From positions 388,945-452,944 of the forward strand of contig CAYVCQ010000002.1 in the NCBI GenBank assembly GCA_964450405.1: a stretch of DNA of 64,000 bases. The letters are read 5' to 3'. The position numbers and the translations under genes are program-made. The notes under the pieces are model-generated. The model did no database searches. It saw only the letters and a list, made by a program, of their open reading frames with translations, and was not told the origin of the DNA. Position 1 is the stretch's first letter. Every line of letters begins with the position of its first letter. The stretch comes from WRGT01 sp964450405. Lineage in GTDB: Bacteria > Spirochaetota > UBA4802 > UBA5550. Below are positions 54,129-63,200 of this stretch, piece after piece.

Positions 54129-55145
54129 TTGAAGATAAATAGCCATCTACCAGCGAGATCCACTGCTCTTAGCGGAAAAAAGAAAACTAAATCTGAAATA
54201 AAAAAAATATTAACAATAATTGTTCCATGCTATAATGAACAGGAATCAGTAAGACTCTTCTATGCAGAAATCGAAAAGATATCTAAGAGTAAAGTATTAC
54301 AAGAATTGGATATTCATTTGTTATTCATTGATGATGGTTCAAGTGATAGTACTATAGAAATTCTAAAAGAAATAGCATATAAAAGTAACAATGTCGGCTA
54401 CATTTCCTTTTCGCGAAACTTTGGAAAAGAAGCAGCAATATATGCCGGATTAGAAAACTCTACAGGTGATTATTGTGCCTTAATGGATGCAGATCTTCAG
54501 GATCCGCCGGGTCTTCTTGAAGGAATGTATTTATCAATAAAGAATGAAGGATATGATTGTGTTGCTACAAGACGGGTTTCACGCAAAGGAGAACCATTTT
54601 TTCGTTCATTCTTCGCTAAACGATTCTACAAAATTATTAATTTAATTTCAAATACTGAAATAGTTGATGGAGCACGCGATTTCAGGCTCATGACTCGACA
54701 AATGGTAGATGCAATTACATCATTAAGAGAATACCACCGGTTTTCAAAGGGGTTATTCAGCTGGGTTGGTTTTAAAGTAAAATATATATCTTATGAAAAT
54801 ATTGAACGGGTCGCAGGCAAAACCAAATGGTCATTCTGGGGTTTGTTTTTATATTCTATTGATGGAATTCTTGCATTCTCAACAATACCATTGGCGTTCG
54901 TATCATTAGTTGGCGTGATAGTATCATTTGTTTCAATACTAGCAATTATTTTTATAGCAGTAAGAAAAATATTATTTGGTGATCCGGTTGCGGGCTGGGC
55001 ATCTTTAGCGACAATCATTTCATTTATAGGTGGACTGCAATTATTTTGTCTCGGAATTATCGGTCAATACCTGTCAAAGACATATATGGAAACAAAAAAA
55101 CGGCCAATTTATATCATTAAAGAATCAGATTTTAAGAATAAATAA
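54129..55145 (+). CDS. GtrB-like polyprenyl-phosphate glycosyltransferase
   Basis: A 338-residue GT2: TIIVPCYNEQESV, FIDDGSSDST, LMDADLQDPPG (DxD), RDFRLM, and two C-terminal membrane helices (FVSLVGVIVSFVSILAI; FIGGLQLFCLGIIGQYL). This is the GtrB/bactoprenol glucosyltransferase form. The start is a TTG at 54129 with GGGAG seven bases upstream. It forms a plus-strand operon with the GtrA-like gene 22 bases downstream. Confidence 0.85.
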   Translation: MKINSHLPARSTALSGKKKTKSEIKKILTIIVPCYNEQESVRLFYAEIEKISKSKVLQELDIHLLFIDDGSSDSTIEILKEIAYKSNNVGYISFSRNFGKEAAIYAGLENSTGDYCALMDADLQDPPGLLEGMYLSIKNEGYDCVATRRVSRKGEPFFRSFFAKRFYKIINLISNTEIVDGARDFRLMTRQMVDAITSLREYHRFSKGLFSWVGFKVKYISYENIERVAGKTKWSFWGLFLYSIDGILAFSTIPLAFVSLVGVIVSFVSILAIIFIAVRKILFGDPVAGWASLATIISFIGGLQLFCLGIIGQYLSKTYMETKKRPIYIIKESDFKNK

Positions 55146-55167
55146 AACATAGCAACAGGGGAGATCC

Positions 55168-55605
55168 ATGAGTAGAGCTGCACTTGACACTCCAATATAC
55201 TCTGAAGTAATCAAGTTTCTTGCCATTGGAGTATTTAATACAGCTGTAGGCACATTCCTGATGTTCCTATTCTATAATTTTTTTAAAATGGGATACTGGG
55301 GATCAAGCGCAGCATCATATTTTATTGCCAGCATATTCTCATTCCTGCTTAACAAGAAAATTACTTTTAAAAACAATGAAACGTTTAGAAAAACAACCCC
55401 GAAATTCTTCATTAATATTGCAATATGTTATGTTATTGCATATTTAATTGCAAAACCAATGACTAGATATTTTTTAAATTCAATAAATATAGAAAGAATA
55501 GATCTCGTAGAACAGGCGGCGCTACTTTTAGGTATATGCTTATTTACTCTTATGAATTTTATCGGGCAGAAATATTTTGTTTTTAAGGAGAGACTTGAAT
55601 TGTAA
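55168..55605 (+). CDS. GtrA-family membrane protein
   Basis: A 145-residue four-helix protein: IKFLAIGVFNTAVGTFLMF at the start, FLLNKKITFKN, and NFIGQKYFVFKE at the end are GtrA marks. It presumably flips the sugar-lipid made by the preceding GtrB. AGGGGAG lies just upstream of the ATG. Confidence 0.85.
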   Translation: MSRAALDTPIYSEVIKFLAIGVFNTAVGTFLMFLFYNFFKMGYWGSSAASYFIASIFSFLLNKKITFKNNETFRKTTPKFFINIAICYVIAYLIAKPMTRYFLNSINIERIDLVEQAALLLGICLFTLMNFIGQKYFVFKERLEL

Positions 55606-55720
55606 CAAATTTAAACAAACTCCCGGAAGTCATTATAGTTTTATCCCGGATTTTTTATATAATAATTTCCAAATTTTCCAAATATTATATTATTTAGAAC
55701 AATAAAGAGGACTAAAATAT

Positions 55721-57220
55721 ATGAATTTTATTTTAAAAAAGAAAGAACACCGTATTATGCTCTTTATGGCTGCTCTTTTCTTTACTTCACTTGTCACTAT
55801 ATATTTCATAAAGCTTTATACAATGAGACTTCCACTATATGATCATGGTTCGTATTATTATGTAATTGAAAATTTAAGATTGAACCACAGCTGGATCTAT
55901 TTCCGTGAAGGCTACACACACTGGCTTGGTATTCATTTTTCATTAATTACACTGCTGATTGTCCCTTTTCACTATATATCCTCATCCCCCATGACGATGC
56001 TAATCCTTCAGGCTTTTGTTGCATCAATCGGGGTACATGCCATGTATTTAATTGGAAAGCATTTTTTTAAAGATGATTCCGAATGGACGTTCAGACTTAT
56101 CCTGGTACTTGCCTACATCTCGTACCTTCCTCTTTCTTTTTCTCTTTCATGGGATGCCGATGTGCTCAGATTTGCCCCGGCATTTATATTATACTTTTTA
56201 TATTTTGCTATCCTAAAAAATAATGATCTAAAAGCGATTCCATTTGCATTAATTCTTATTTCAACAAGAGAGACACTCCCTCTGCTTATTGCTGGAACCG
56301 GGATTTATATTTTTATATTTAATAAAAACAGGTTGAGAGGGAGCATATATTTTTTAACAGGTGTTGCTATTTTTCTTTTCTTGAATTTTTATTTAATGCC
56401 ATATTTCAGACAAGCAAATCCAAATTTGTACCCGACCGGCGGCCCGACCTATTTAAAATATCAGTATCCATACATCTCTGGGCAATCAATTTCAGAAATT
56501 ACTATTTTTCTGATGACTCACCCCCTTCTTGTTTTAAAAAATATATTTTTTGTCCCATCATATAAACTGCTGATCTTTGCAGGATTGTTTGCGCTACTCC
56601 TTTTTATCCCTTTGGTCAGGTTAAGATATCTGTTAATAACCATCATGACAATAGGCATATATTCTTTATCAGTTGAACCGAGTATATTTAAATATCAGGG
56701 CCAGTATCTGCTGGAAATATTTATGCCTTTTTTTATCTCCTTCGCTCATGGATTGAAAGATATTAAAGACAGCAGGCTGAAATTTATTTCAACTGATAAT
56801 TTGCTGAAAATGGCTGTTGTATTATTTATATCGTCTTTTATGTTTAATTTTTCTGCATATGCTTACACAGCATTCCAGCCTTATTTAAAACATAAGGATA
56901 CAATTGAAAATATAAAATATGTAATAAAGACTGATCAATTTAAATTAAAAGATAAAGATGCTGCAATCTTTGTACATAATAGAATAGGTCTCTTGTTAAA
57001 CTGGCATAAATATATGGCAACGCTTTATAATTTCAACAATGTATATGAATCTTATTTAAAAGATCCGGAAATAAAAAGATGGTATTATATTTCATTTGAT
57101 ACAGAGGATTACGGGGCAACTGAATTTGTATACCATCTCCAGGATATGGAAAAAATAAAAAAACTCGGTTTTAAAAAAATTTATGGATATAATGAGTTTT
57201 CAATTTATAAAAAGGAATAG
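55721..57220 (+). CDS. DUF2079 polytopic membrane protein (copy 2), GT-C candidate
   Basis: A 499-residue protein, the same length as 52590-54089 and alignable to it end to end without obvious gaps (for example EGYTHWLGIHFSLITLLIVP in both). Differences cluster in the external loop near residues 215-245 and in the soluble tail (TYLNSQYSYIEGRSI versus TYLKYQYPYISGQSI; tail ETHIR-like region), which suggests divergence in acceptor or donor choice after duplication. AGAGGA lies ten bases before the ATG. Confidence 0.72.
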   Translation: MNFILKKKEHRIMLFMAALFFTSLVTIYFIKLYTMRLPLYDHGSYYYVIENLRLNHSWIYFREGYTHWLGIHFSLITLLIVPFHYISSSPMTMLILQAFVASIGVHAMYLIGKHFFKDDSEWTFRLILVLAYISYLPLSFSLSWDADVLRFAPAFILYFLYFAILKNNDLKAIPFALILISTRETLPLLIAGTGIYIFIFNKNRLRGSIYFLTGVAIFLFLNFYLMPYFRQANPNLYPTGGPTYLKYQYPYISGQSISEITIFLMTHPLLVLKNIFFVPSYKLLIFAGLFALLLFIPLVRLRYLLITIMTIGIYSLSVEPSIFKYQGQYLLEIFMPFFISFAHGLKDIKDSRLKFISTDNLLKMAVVLFISSFMFNFSAYAYTAFQPYLKHKDTIENIKYVIKTDQFKLKDKDAAIFVHNRIGLLLNWHKYMATLYNFNNVYESYLKDPEIKRWYYISFDTEDYGATEFVYHLQDMEKIKKLGFKKIYGYNEFSIYKKE

Positions 57221-57265
57221 GCAGTATATTTTTATTAATTGATTAAACAACAGAATTCAAAATGA

Positions 57266-58225
57266 CTACAATTTCTGATCCCAGTAACTGATAAGATCTT
57301 TCAGGCTTTCATTCAGTGAAATTCGCTGACTCCAACCAGTGGCTTTTTCCAGTTTTTCATTAGCTCCCACAACAATTCTATTATCGTTTGGACGGATCAG
57401 TCCAGGATCTTTTTCAATAATGACTTCGACGTTAAGAATGTTACACATCGTATCAATAAGATCCTTCAGAGATGCACCTTTGCCGCTGCATATGTTATAA
57501 ACCTCTCCGCTGATACCATGCATAAAAAGTTTATAGTAAGCATCCACCACATCCCGTACATCAAGAAAATCTCTCACGACTGATATATCACCTGTAATCA
57601 ATCTTGCTTCTTTTTTTAAACCTTTTTTAATCTCCACCAGCTGCTTTGCAAAAGATGATACTACAAATATCTCTTTCTGGCCCGGCCCCATATGATTGAA
57701 TGAACGGGTCATTACAATATCAAGACCAAATCCATCACAGTAGACTTTAGAAAGCTGTTCCTGCGACACTCGGGCAACAGCATAAGGACTCACCGGGGCC
57801 AGCGGATACTCTTCACTAAGCGGAAGGTTTTTTTCTTCTACATTACCATACTCTTCCGATGAACCAACGGATAAAACTCTACACTTTGGACTAAATTCTC
57901 TTACAATCTCAATAAGATTTAAAAAAATATTAATATTATTCCTGAAAGAGAGTGACGGATTTTTCCAGCTGAATCCTACACTACTATATGATGCGAGATG
58001 CAGAATATAATCAGGTTTGAATTTATATATTATATTCTCAAGAATTCCGGTATTGAGAAGATCTATCTGTTCAAATTTCACGATTTGATTTGCATAGTTA
58101 TTATAATCAAAGTCAGGAAAATTAATATCTATTCCAAGAATTTCAGATTTAATTTTATTCTCTTCAAGATATTCAATAAAATGTTTAGAAACAAAACCTG
58201 AAAATCCAGTAATAATTAATTTCAT
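57266..58225 (-). CDS. rmd: GDP-4-keto-6-deoxymannose reductase-like SDR
   Basis: A 319-residue SDR with TGFSGFVSKHF, SVGSSEEYG, TRSFNHMGPGQKE, VVRDFLDVRDVVDAY and EVYNICSGKG, the set seen in Rmd (GDP-D-rhamnose synthesis). The usual YxxxK reads Y148-A-V-A-R152. With Gmd upstream in the locus, GDP-D-rhamnose is the likely product; a GDP-D-talose type product by a related enzyme is possible. It converges on the DUF2079 gene. Confidence 0.78.
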   Translation of the reverse strand: MKLIITGFSGFVSKHFIEYLEENKIKSEILGIDINFPDFDYNNYANQIVKFEQIDLLNTGILENIIYKFKPDYILHLASYSSVGFSWKNPSLSFRNNINIFLNLIEIVREFSPKCRVLSVGSSEEYGNVEEKNLPLSEEYPLAPVSPYAVARVSQEQLSKVYCDGFGLDIVMTRSFNHMGPGQKEIFVVSSFAKQLVEIKKGLKKEARLITGDISVVRDFLDVRDVVDAYYKLFMHGISGEVYNICSGKGASLKDLIDTMCNILNVEVIIEKDPGLIRPNDNRIVVGANEKLEKATGWSQRISLNESLKDLISYWDQKL

Positions 58226-58381
58226 TTATTAATATCCTTAATGATATTATATCTAATATCACAATATTTCAACTTTAAACAAAACTTATTTTCATTATAT
58301 ATTTAGAGTCAAATACTTTTATTTTTTTAAGTCTCTAAAGTTTTAAAATAAAAATTTGAGTCTCATATTTGCAAATACCAG

Positions 58382-59452
58382 TCAGCTATATTTATCCATC
58401 AGTAAATCCCAGTCCGGTTTCTGCAAAGATAAAAGATTTCCGCTGGAGATAATTTCATACGCAGGAGCATTTCCCTCATGTTTTATTTCTACCGTTACCG
58501 GACTGAATTGCAAACCTGAACCCGGGACATCCTTAGCCTGAATATATGCTCTTTCTGTTAAAAATGTTTTCCCCGCCGGTGCCGCTGAGTATCTGCAGGC
58601 GTATACTACCGGAGTTCCAACAATACTAAGGTCACCATTAATTGTAGTAAGAGATATTCTTCCTGTATCAATTCCGATGCCAAGTCCTGTCTGCGCAATA
58701 TCTACTGAAAAATATTCATTGTAGAGACCGAAGTGATCAATAAATACTTTGTGGCATTGAGCCGAAGTTCTGAGTGCAAATAACAGCGCATCATCACCTG
58801 AATAAAAATCTGGAAAAAAGGCAAGCACGCCATCACCGGTGAATTTTTCAAATATGCCGAAATTATCCGTTATGCAGTCCGAAAGCTTTTCTGTTAGTGT
58901 GGTTATAAATTCAGCGTAAAGTTCCGATGATACAGCGGTGAGCATCAGTTCGGTTGACCGTCGTATATCCACAGATATAACAAAGGCATCACATTCACTT
59001 CGTTCTGTGAAAAGTGAAGCGAATTTTTGTGAATCAAAAAGTTTCTGCCTCGCCTCTTCATTTACGCGGGTGATAATATGTTTGAGTCTCTCCTTACTCT
59101 GAAGTTCCTTCAGATCCTCTTTCAGCCGGGCTATAAATTTCTGATCAATGCTGTTGCTGCGCAACTCACGGCCAAGTTCGGCAATGCGCTGTCTTACCCT
59201 TTTTCTTATCTCTCCGATCTGGCTCTCAAGGTTGAACTGACGCTCTATGGTTTTGCTGGTTTCAAATACATCATCTATCTGATTTTCTTTTTCTTCAGAT
59301 ATGTTGTCGATATCAAGACTTGTTATATCACCCAGACTCCGGATTCTGTTTCGTCTGTTTCCTATTCTGGATTTAAGCCCTGAAATCAGGAGAGAATGCT
59401 TCTCTCTTTTATTCTTATCTATATTGTTTTCATTACTTCTATTTACTGGCAT
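58382..59452 (-). CDS. Class III adenylate/guanylate cyclase-like protein, altered active site
   Basis: A 356-residue protein. Residues ~1-140 are highly charged and helical, probably coiled coil, with no membrane segment. Residues ~150-356 are a class III cyclase domain: metal-binding D162 (ISVDIRRS) and D207 (KFTGDG), adenine-type K203 and D274, transition-state R287. The conserved Asn of the VNxAxR motif is Val283 (GTPVVYACR). Activity may be reduced or lost. It marks the right flank outside the glycan genes. Confidence 0.8.
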   Translation of the reverse strand: MPVNRSNENNIDKNKREKHSLLISGLKSRIGNRRNRIRSLGDITSLDIDNISEEKENQIDDVFETSKTIERQFNLESQIGEIRKRVRQRIAELGRELRSNSIDQKFIARLKEDLKELQSKERLKHIITRVNEEARQKLFDSQKFASLFTERSECDAFVISVDIRRSTELMLTAVSSELYAEFITTLTEKLSDCITDNFGIFEKFTGDGVLAFFPDFYSGDDALLFALRTSAQCHKVFIDHFGLYNEYFSVDIAQTGLGIGIDTGRISLTTINGDLSIVGTPVVYACRYSAAPAGKTFLTERAYIQAKDVPGSGLQFSPVTVEIKHEGNAPAYEIISSGNLLSLQKPDWDLLMDKYS

Positions 59453-59904
59453 AATTCTTCCCTACAAAAAAAATAGCAACTGTTCATAAACCGTCGACAA
59501 AATAATTTTGAGATAATCCAGTCTTAAAATTTTTCTCCACTGTTCTTGAATAATTGCAAAAATTTATACTTAGGGACAATGATTATACTGCATTAAATAT
59601 GCAAGAAAATTATCATGAATTTTTAACGTTAGATTAACGATTTAAAACCGGCGCTAAGCTTATCCACCGGGCATGGTGCATGCACATACAAAATTGTTTC
59701 TTTATGATAAAATCATACTTTGAAAAAATCTGTCCTGCTTTTGAGCAACTCTGCTATACTTGAGTCTGTACGATCTGCGAGTTTTGAGATTTTACCGGCG
59801 GCAACAGCGAAGCCACGTCCCGCGTCACCTGCACGGGCTGACTCAATTGCTGCTGATTTTTTGATAAAACTCTTTTCTCCGCAGTAAAAATCAAACCACC
59901 TGTA
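59453..59904. other. Non-coding stretch with a chemoreceptor remnant
   Basis: About 450 bases without an intact gene. The left part, upstream of the cyclase, has no recognised coding content and may contain its promoter; the right part is the chemotaxis-receptor remnant listed separately. Confidence 0.6.
59722..59888 (-). pseudogene. Remnant of a methyl-accepting chemotaxis protein signalling domain
   Basis: On the minus strand one frame reads SAAIESARAGDAGRGFAVAA and continues GKISKLADRTDSSIAELL, the hairpin tip of the MCP signalling domain (consensus [20 protein letters not shown]...). It is ~55 codons long, without start and without the rest of the receptor; some consensus residues are already replaced (Asn to Ser, Glu to Gly). 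Confidence 0.8.
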
Positions 59905-60759
59905 TCAGTGTCTTATTAACGGCTGTTTTACTGCTCTAATCAGGACGTAGTCTGTCATTCCTATCCTGTAAGTAAAACCAAGAAGCCATGAAATAAATGT
60001 AAGAGCAATACCTATACGGAAACCTCTAACTTTTACTGCGTTAACAATTGATGAGAACTTCAAATTAAATCTGGCAAAACCGGGGTAGACATGACCTCCG
60101 ATGCTTTCTATATTTATATTTCTATATCCGATCTCCCGGAGCAAAGATCTGAGTTCATCAATGGTCATCCAGTTATGTTCAGGCATAAACCAGTGCTTTG
60201 AACAAAACCTGCTGAGTCTTTTGCAGAACCAGTTTTTCCTTGCCGCTACGCTATCCACAATTATATCCGATAATAAAAGTACTCCTCCGGATTCAAGCAG
60301 TTCATATCCTCTTCTCAGAAACCGCTCTCTGGTATTAAAATGTGCCGGCCTTTCAACACCGATTATATATTTAAAACTTTCTGATTTAAAGGGAATTGAA
60401 CAGGCGTCCATTTTTTTGAAGAGTATTTTATGAGAGAGGTTTTTCTCTTCGGCAATAATCTTTGCACAATTGATATGCGCTTCAGTTATATCAATTGCAA
60501 TAATCCGGTCGGGGAGCAGTTTATCATAAATTTTAAATGTTTCAGATCCGTAACCGCAGGCAACGTTAAGTATCTGACCGCATTTCAATGGTTTCTCATT
60601 TTCCAGAATTAGATTAAGAAGATTTTTTACAGCCTCTTTATAATCAGAAGTATTACTATTCCAATAGCCGAAGGAGAGAAAACCGTTTTCCTGTATCGAG
60701 CGGATGTCAGATTCATGAGTATAAAATTTTTCAACTTTTTCTTCATGAGTTAAACGCAT
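59905..60759 (-). CDS. Class I SAM-dependent methyltransferase
   Basis: A 284-residue protein. Motif I is ILNVACGYGSETF (about residue 65), post-I RIIAIDITEAH, then MDACSIPFKSESF and ESGGVLLLSDI, the order of UbiE/Coq5-type and sterol-like methyltransferases. EHNWMTIDELRSLLREIGY is a common C-terminal part of the group. The substrate is not apparent; it could act on a lipid, a quinone or the glycan. Confidence 0.75.
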   Translation of the reverse strand: MRLTHEEKVEKFYTHESDIRSIQENGFLSFGYWNSNTSDYKEAVKNLLNLILENEKPLKCGQILNVACGYGSETFKIYDKLLPDRIIAIDITEAHINCAKIIAEEKNLSHKILFKKMDACSIPFKSESFKYIIGVERPAHFNTRERFLRRGYELLESGGVLLLSDIIVDSVAARKNWFCKRLSRFCSKHWFMPEHNWMTIDELRSLLREIGYRNINIESIGGHVYPGFARFNLKFSSIVNAVKVRGFRIGIALTFISWLLGFTYRIGMTDYVLIRAVKQPLIRH

Positions 60760-60868
60760 ATAAAATGCCCTTGAAAATTAAACTGAAATTACCTCATGTA
60801 AAAAAAGTACGATAAAAAAAAGAAAAATCAAAAAATAATATGAGCTTTAGAAAAAATTTAACTAAGAT

Positions 60869-61921
60869 TTAAACAGAATAATATTTTCTGTACCAACCTA
60901 TAAATTTTTTCATTCCATCATCTATCGTTGTAGAAGGACGAAACCCGGTATCCTTTGCAATATCATCTACGTCGGCATAGGTTGCATAAACATCTCCCGC
61001 CTGCATTGGAAGATATCTCTTCTCTGCCTCAATCCCAAGCTCCTTCTCGATGACTTTAACAAAATCAAGAAGCTTAACAGGATTATTGTTTCCGATATTA
61101 TAAATTTTATATGGAGCCTTTGAGCTCGATGGATCTGGTTTAAGTCCTGACCAGCCGATGTTACCCTGCGGCGCGATGTCTATTACTCTCACCACACCTT
61201 CAACGATATCATCTATGTATGTAAAGTCGCGCATCATATCGCCGTTATTGTAGATGTCGATGGACCGTCCATCGGAGATAGCCTTGGTAAAACTGAAGTA
61301 TGCCATATCGGGTCTTCCCCATGGGCCGTAAACGGTGAAGAAGCGCAGGCCCGTAACCGGAATCTGATAGAGATGACTGTAAGCGTGAGCCATCAGCTCA
61401 TTGCTCTTCTTGGTTGCCGCATAGAGACTCACTGGATGATCTACATTGTCGGATGTAGAGAACGGAATCTTTTCGTTAAGACCGTAAACCGATGAGCTGC
61501 TGGCATATACAAGATGTTCCACTTTGTGATTTCTGCAGCACTCAAGTATATTTATAAACCCATTGATATTTGAATCGATGTATGCATAAGGATTTGTGAT
61601 GGAATACCGCACCCCTGCCTGAGCCGCGAGATGACAGACATGAGTAAACTTTTCTTTTTCAAAAAGTTTATTTAAGCTCTCACGGTCTTCAAGGTTAAGT
61701 TTGATGAATGTATAGTTGTCGTACTTGCTGCTTTTTACAGGTATGTTATACTCCACAGAATCTCTGTCGATTCCAGTTTCGGCAAGCCTTCCGTATTTCA
61801 GATTTACATCATAGTAATCATTTATTCCATCTATACCGGTTATTTTCTCACATTTATCTGCGAGTTTCAATACAGTATGATAACCTATAAAACCCGCGGT
61901 TCCTGTTACTAGAATTTTCAT
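60869..61921 (-). CDS. UDP-glucuronate 4-epimerase family protein (copy 2)
   Basis: A 350-residue paralogue of 27030-28085 with the same GTAGFIGYH loop, ASSSSVYG and YAATKK site, and matching internal segments such as STSDNVDHP and PWGRPDMA. Its G+C is clearly higher than that of copy 1. It stands alone at the right edge of the glycan genes; an 18-base palindrome lies 33 bases upstream of its ATG. Confidence 0.83.
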   Translation of the reverse strand: MKILVTGTAGFIGYHTVLKLADKCEKITGIDGINDYYDVNLKYGRLAETGIDRDSVEYNIPVKSSKYDNYTFIKLNLEDRESLNKLFEKEKFTHVCHLAAQAGVRYSITNPYAYIDSNINGFINILECCRNHKVEHLVYASSSSVYGLNEKIPFSTSDNVDHPVSLYAATKKSNELMAHAYSHLYQIPVTGLRFFTVYGPWGRPDMAYFSFTKAISDGRSIDIYNNGDMMRDFTYIDDIVEGVVRVIDIAPQGNIGWSGLKPDPSSSKAPYKIYNIGNNNPVKLLDFVKVIEKELGIEAEKRYLPMQAGDVYATYADVDDIAKDTGFRPSTTIDDGMKKFIGWYRKYYSV

Positions 61922-61953
61922 TTATGTTTTTCCTTTTGTGTTTGATCTAACCG

Positions 61954-61971
61954 TATGCCATATATGGCATA
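61954..61971. promoter_or_regulatory. Perfect 18-base palindrome upstream of the epimerase gene
   Basis: TATGCCATATATGGCATA is fully self-complementary and centred ~40 bases before the start of copy 2 of the UDP-GlcA 4-epimerase. Size and position suit a repressor or activator site, but it also lies next to the inverted-repeat element and may belong to it. Confidence 0.35.
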
Positions 61972-61979
61972 TCTCTCCA

Positions 61980-62153
61980 GCCCCCTAAATCCCCCGGAGG
62001 GGGACTTGAAAAAGACTAATTATCACGCAAATTCTATTTACTTAGAAGCAATACGATTCCCCAAAGAAATAATTTTATAATAAAATCCAGTTAAATTTGA
62101 ATAACTTTTTTGTAAAGCAATCTTTAAGTCCCCCTCCGGGGAATTTAGGGGGC
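61980..62153. mobile_element. Small element with 28-base terminal inverted repeats (MITE-like)
   Basis: The ends, 61980-62007 and 62126-62153, are inverted copies that match at 27 of 28 bases; each holds CCCCCTAAAT and GGAGGGGGACTT-type sequence, far richer in G+C than the ~118 AT-rich bases between. There is no coding capacity. The structure suits a miniature inverted-repeat transposable element or a dispersed intergenic repeat. Confidence 0.6.
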
Positions 62154-62198
62154 CGGGATGGCAACATTAAACTGATAGTCTACTGTCAAAACAATTAT

Positions 62199-63200
62199 TT
62201 AATGCTGATGAATAATCCCCAGGTCACAACCGCACTGTGTACACTTCCCTTTTTCCAGTTCTTTAACAATTGTATGGTAACCGTTTCTGCTTATTACAAC
62301 TGTATGACATTTCGGACAAACTGTATCGCTCCTTGCATCCGTGGGATGAAGATTTCCAGTGAAAACATAGTCAAGTATCTCTATTGCAGACTCCCACACA
62401 TCGGTGAGAAAGTCAACATCCGTGGCAGGTTTACTGTATTTATAAGACGGATAGTATCGTGACAGATGCCATGGTATACGTTTGTCAATCGATGCAATAA
62501 ACTCAGCGATCTCCATAAGTTCATCGATATTATTATTTACATCAGTTACAATCAGTGTTGTTATCTCTATGAAGCATCCGAGTTCATATGCTTTTCTAAT
62601 GGTGTTTTTAACAGGCTCAAGCCCCCCTTTAAGAACATGACGGTATACATCCGCACTATAGCATTTGAGATCTATATTCATTGCATCTATAAATCCGGTC
62701 AATTCTTCAAGTGGTGCCGGATTGATAAATCCGTTTGTAACCATAACATTTTTCAGACCACTCTCCCGCGCGAGGAGGGCTGTATCTTTAACATACTCGA
62801 ACCACACCGAAGGCTCAGAGTATGTATATGCAATACCGATAGAGCCGCTTGCTATTGCCATCTTTACAGTCTCTTCCGGTGAACGATATGATGTGCGCGC
62901 CTCCAGATCCTGAGAGATAGACCAGTTCTGGCAGAATGGACATTTTAAATTGCACCCCTTTGTTCCAATGGAATAAATTTCAGTGCCGGGATAGAAGTGG
63001 TACAGAGGTTTTTTTTCTATAGGATCCATTGCAGCTGAGGTAACTTCACCGTAAATTGAAGTATAAAGCGTTCCCCCTTTGTTCTCTCTGACTCCGCATA
63101 TACCGGTTTTGCCGTCTTTAAGAACACAGTTATGAGGACAAAGCAGGCATTCTGCCCCATCCCCTTTTTTATTATAATACAATGCTTCTTTGAAGGACAT
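62199..63200 (-). CDS. amrS: AmmeMemoRadiSam-system radical SAM protein
   Basis: A 333-residue radical SAM protein. The 4Fe-4S motif is C83-x3-C87-x2-C90 (KGCNLKCPFCQNW). An N-terminal Cys-rich segment (CLLCPHNCVL) and a C-terminal CPKCHT/CTQCGC zinc ribbon complete the AmrS architecture (formerly PflA-like). DPIEKKPLYHFYPG is a family mark. Partners AmmeMemo1/2 are not in the window. It is probably a core-genome gene flanking the glycan locus. Confidence 0.88.
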   Translation of the reverse strand: MSFKEALYYNKKGDGAECLLCPHNCVLKDGKTGICGVRENKGGTLYTSIYGEVTSAAMDPIEKKPLYHFYPGTEIYSIGTKGCNLKCPFCQNWSISQDLEARTSYRSPEETVKMAIASGSIGIAYTYSEPSVWFEYVKDTALLARESGLKNVMVTNGFINPAPLEELTGFIDAMNIDLKCYSADVYRHVLKGGLEPVKNTIRKAYELGCFIEITTLIVTDVNNNIDELMEIAEFIASIDKRIPWHLSRYYPSYKYSKPATDVDFLTDVWESAIEILDYVFTGNLHPTDARSDTVCPKCHTVVISRNGYHTIVKELEKGKCTQCGCDLGIIHQH

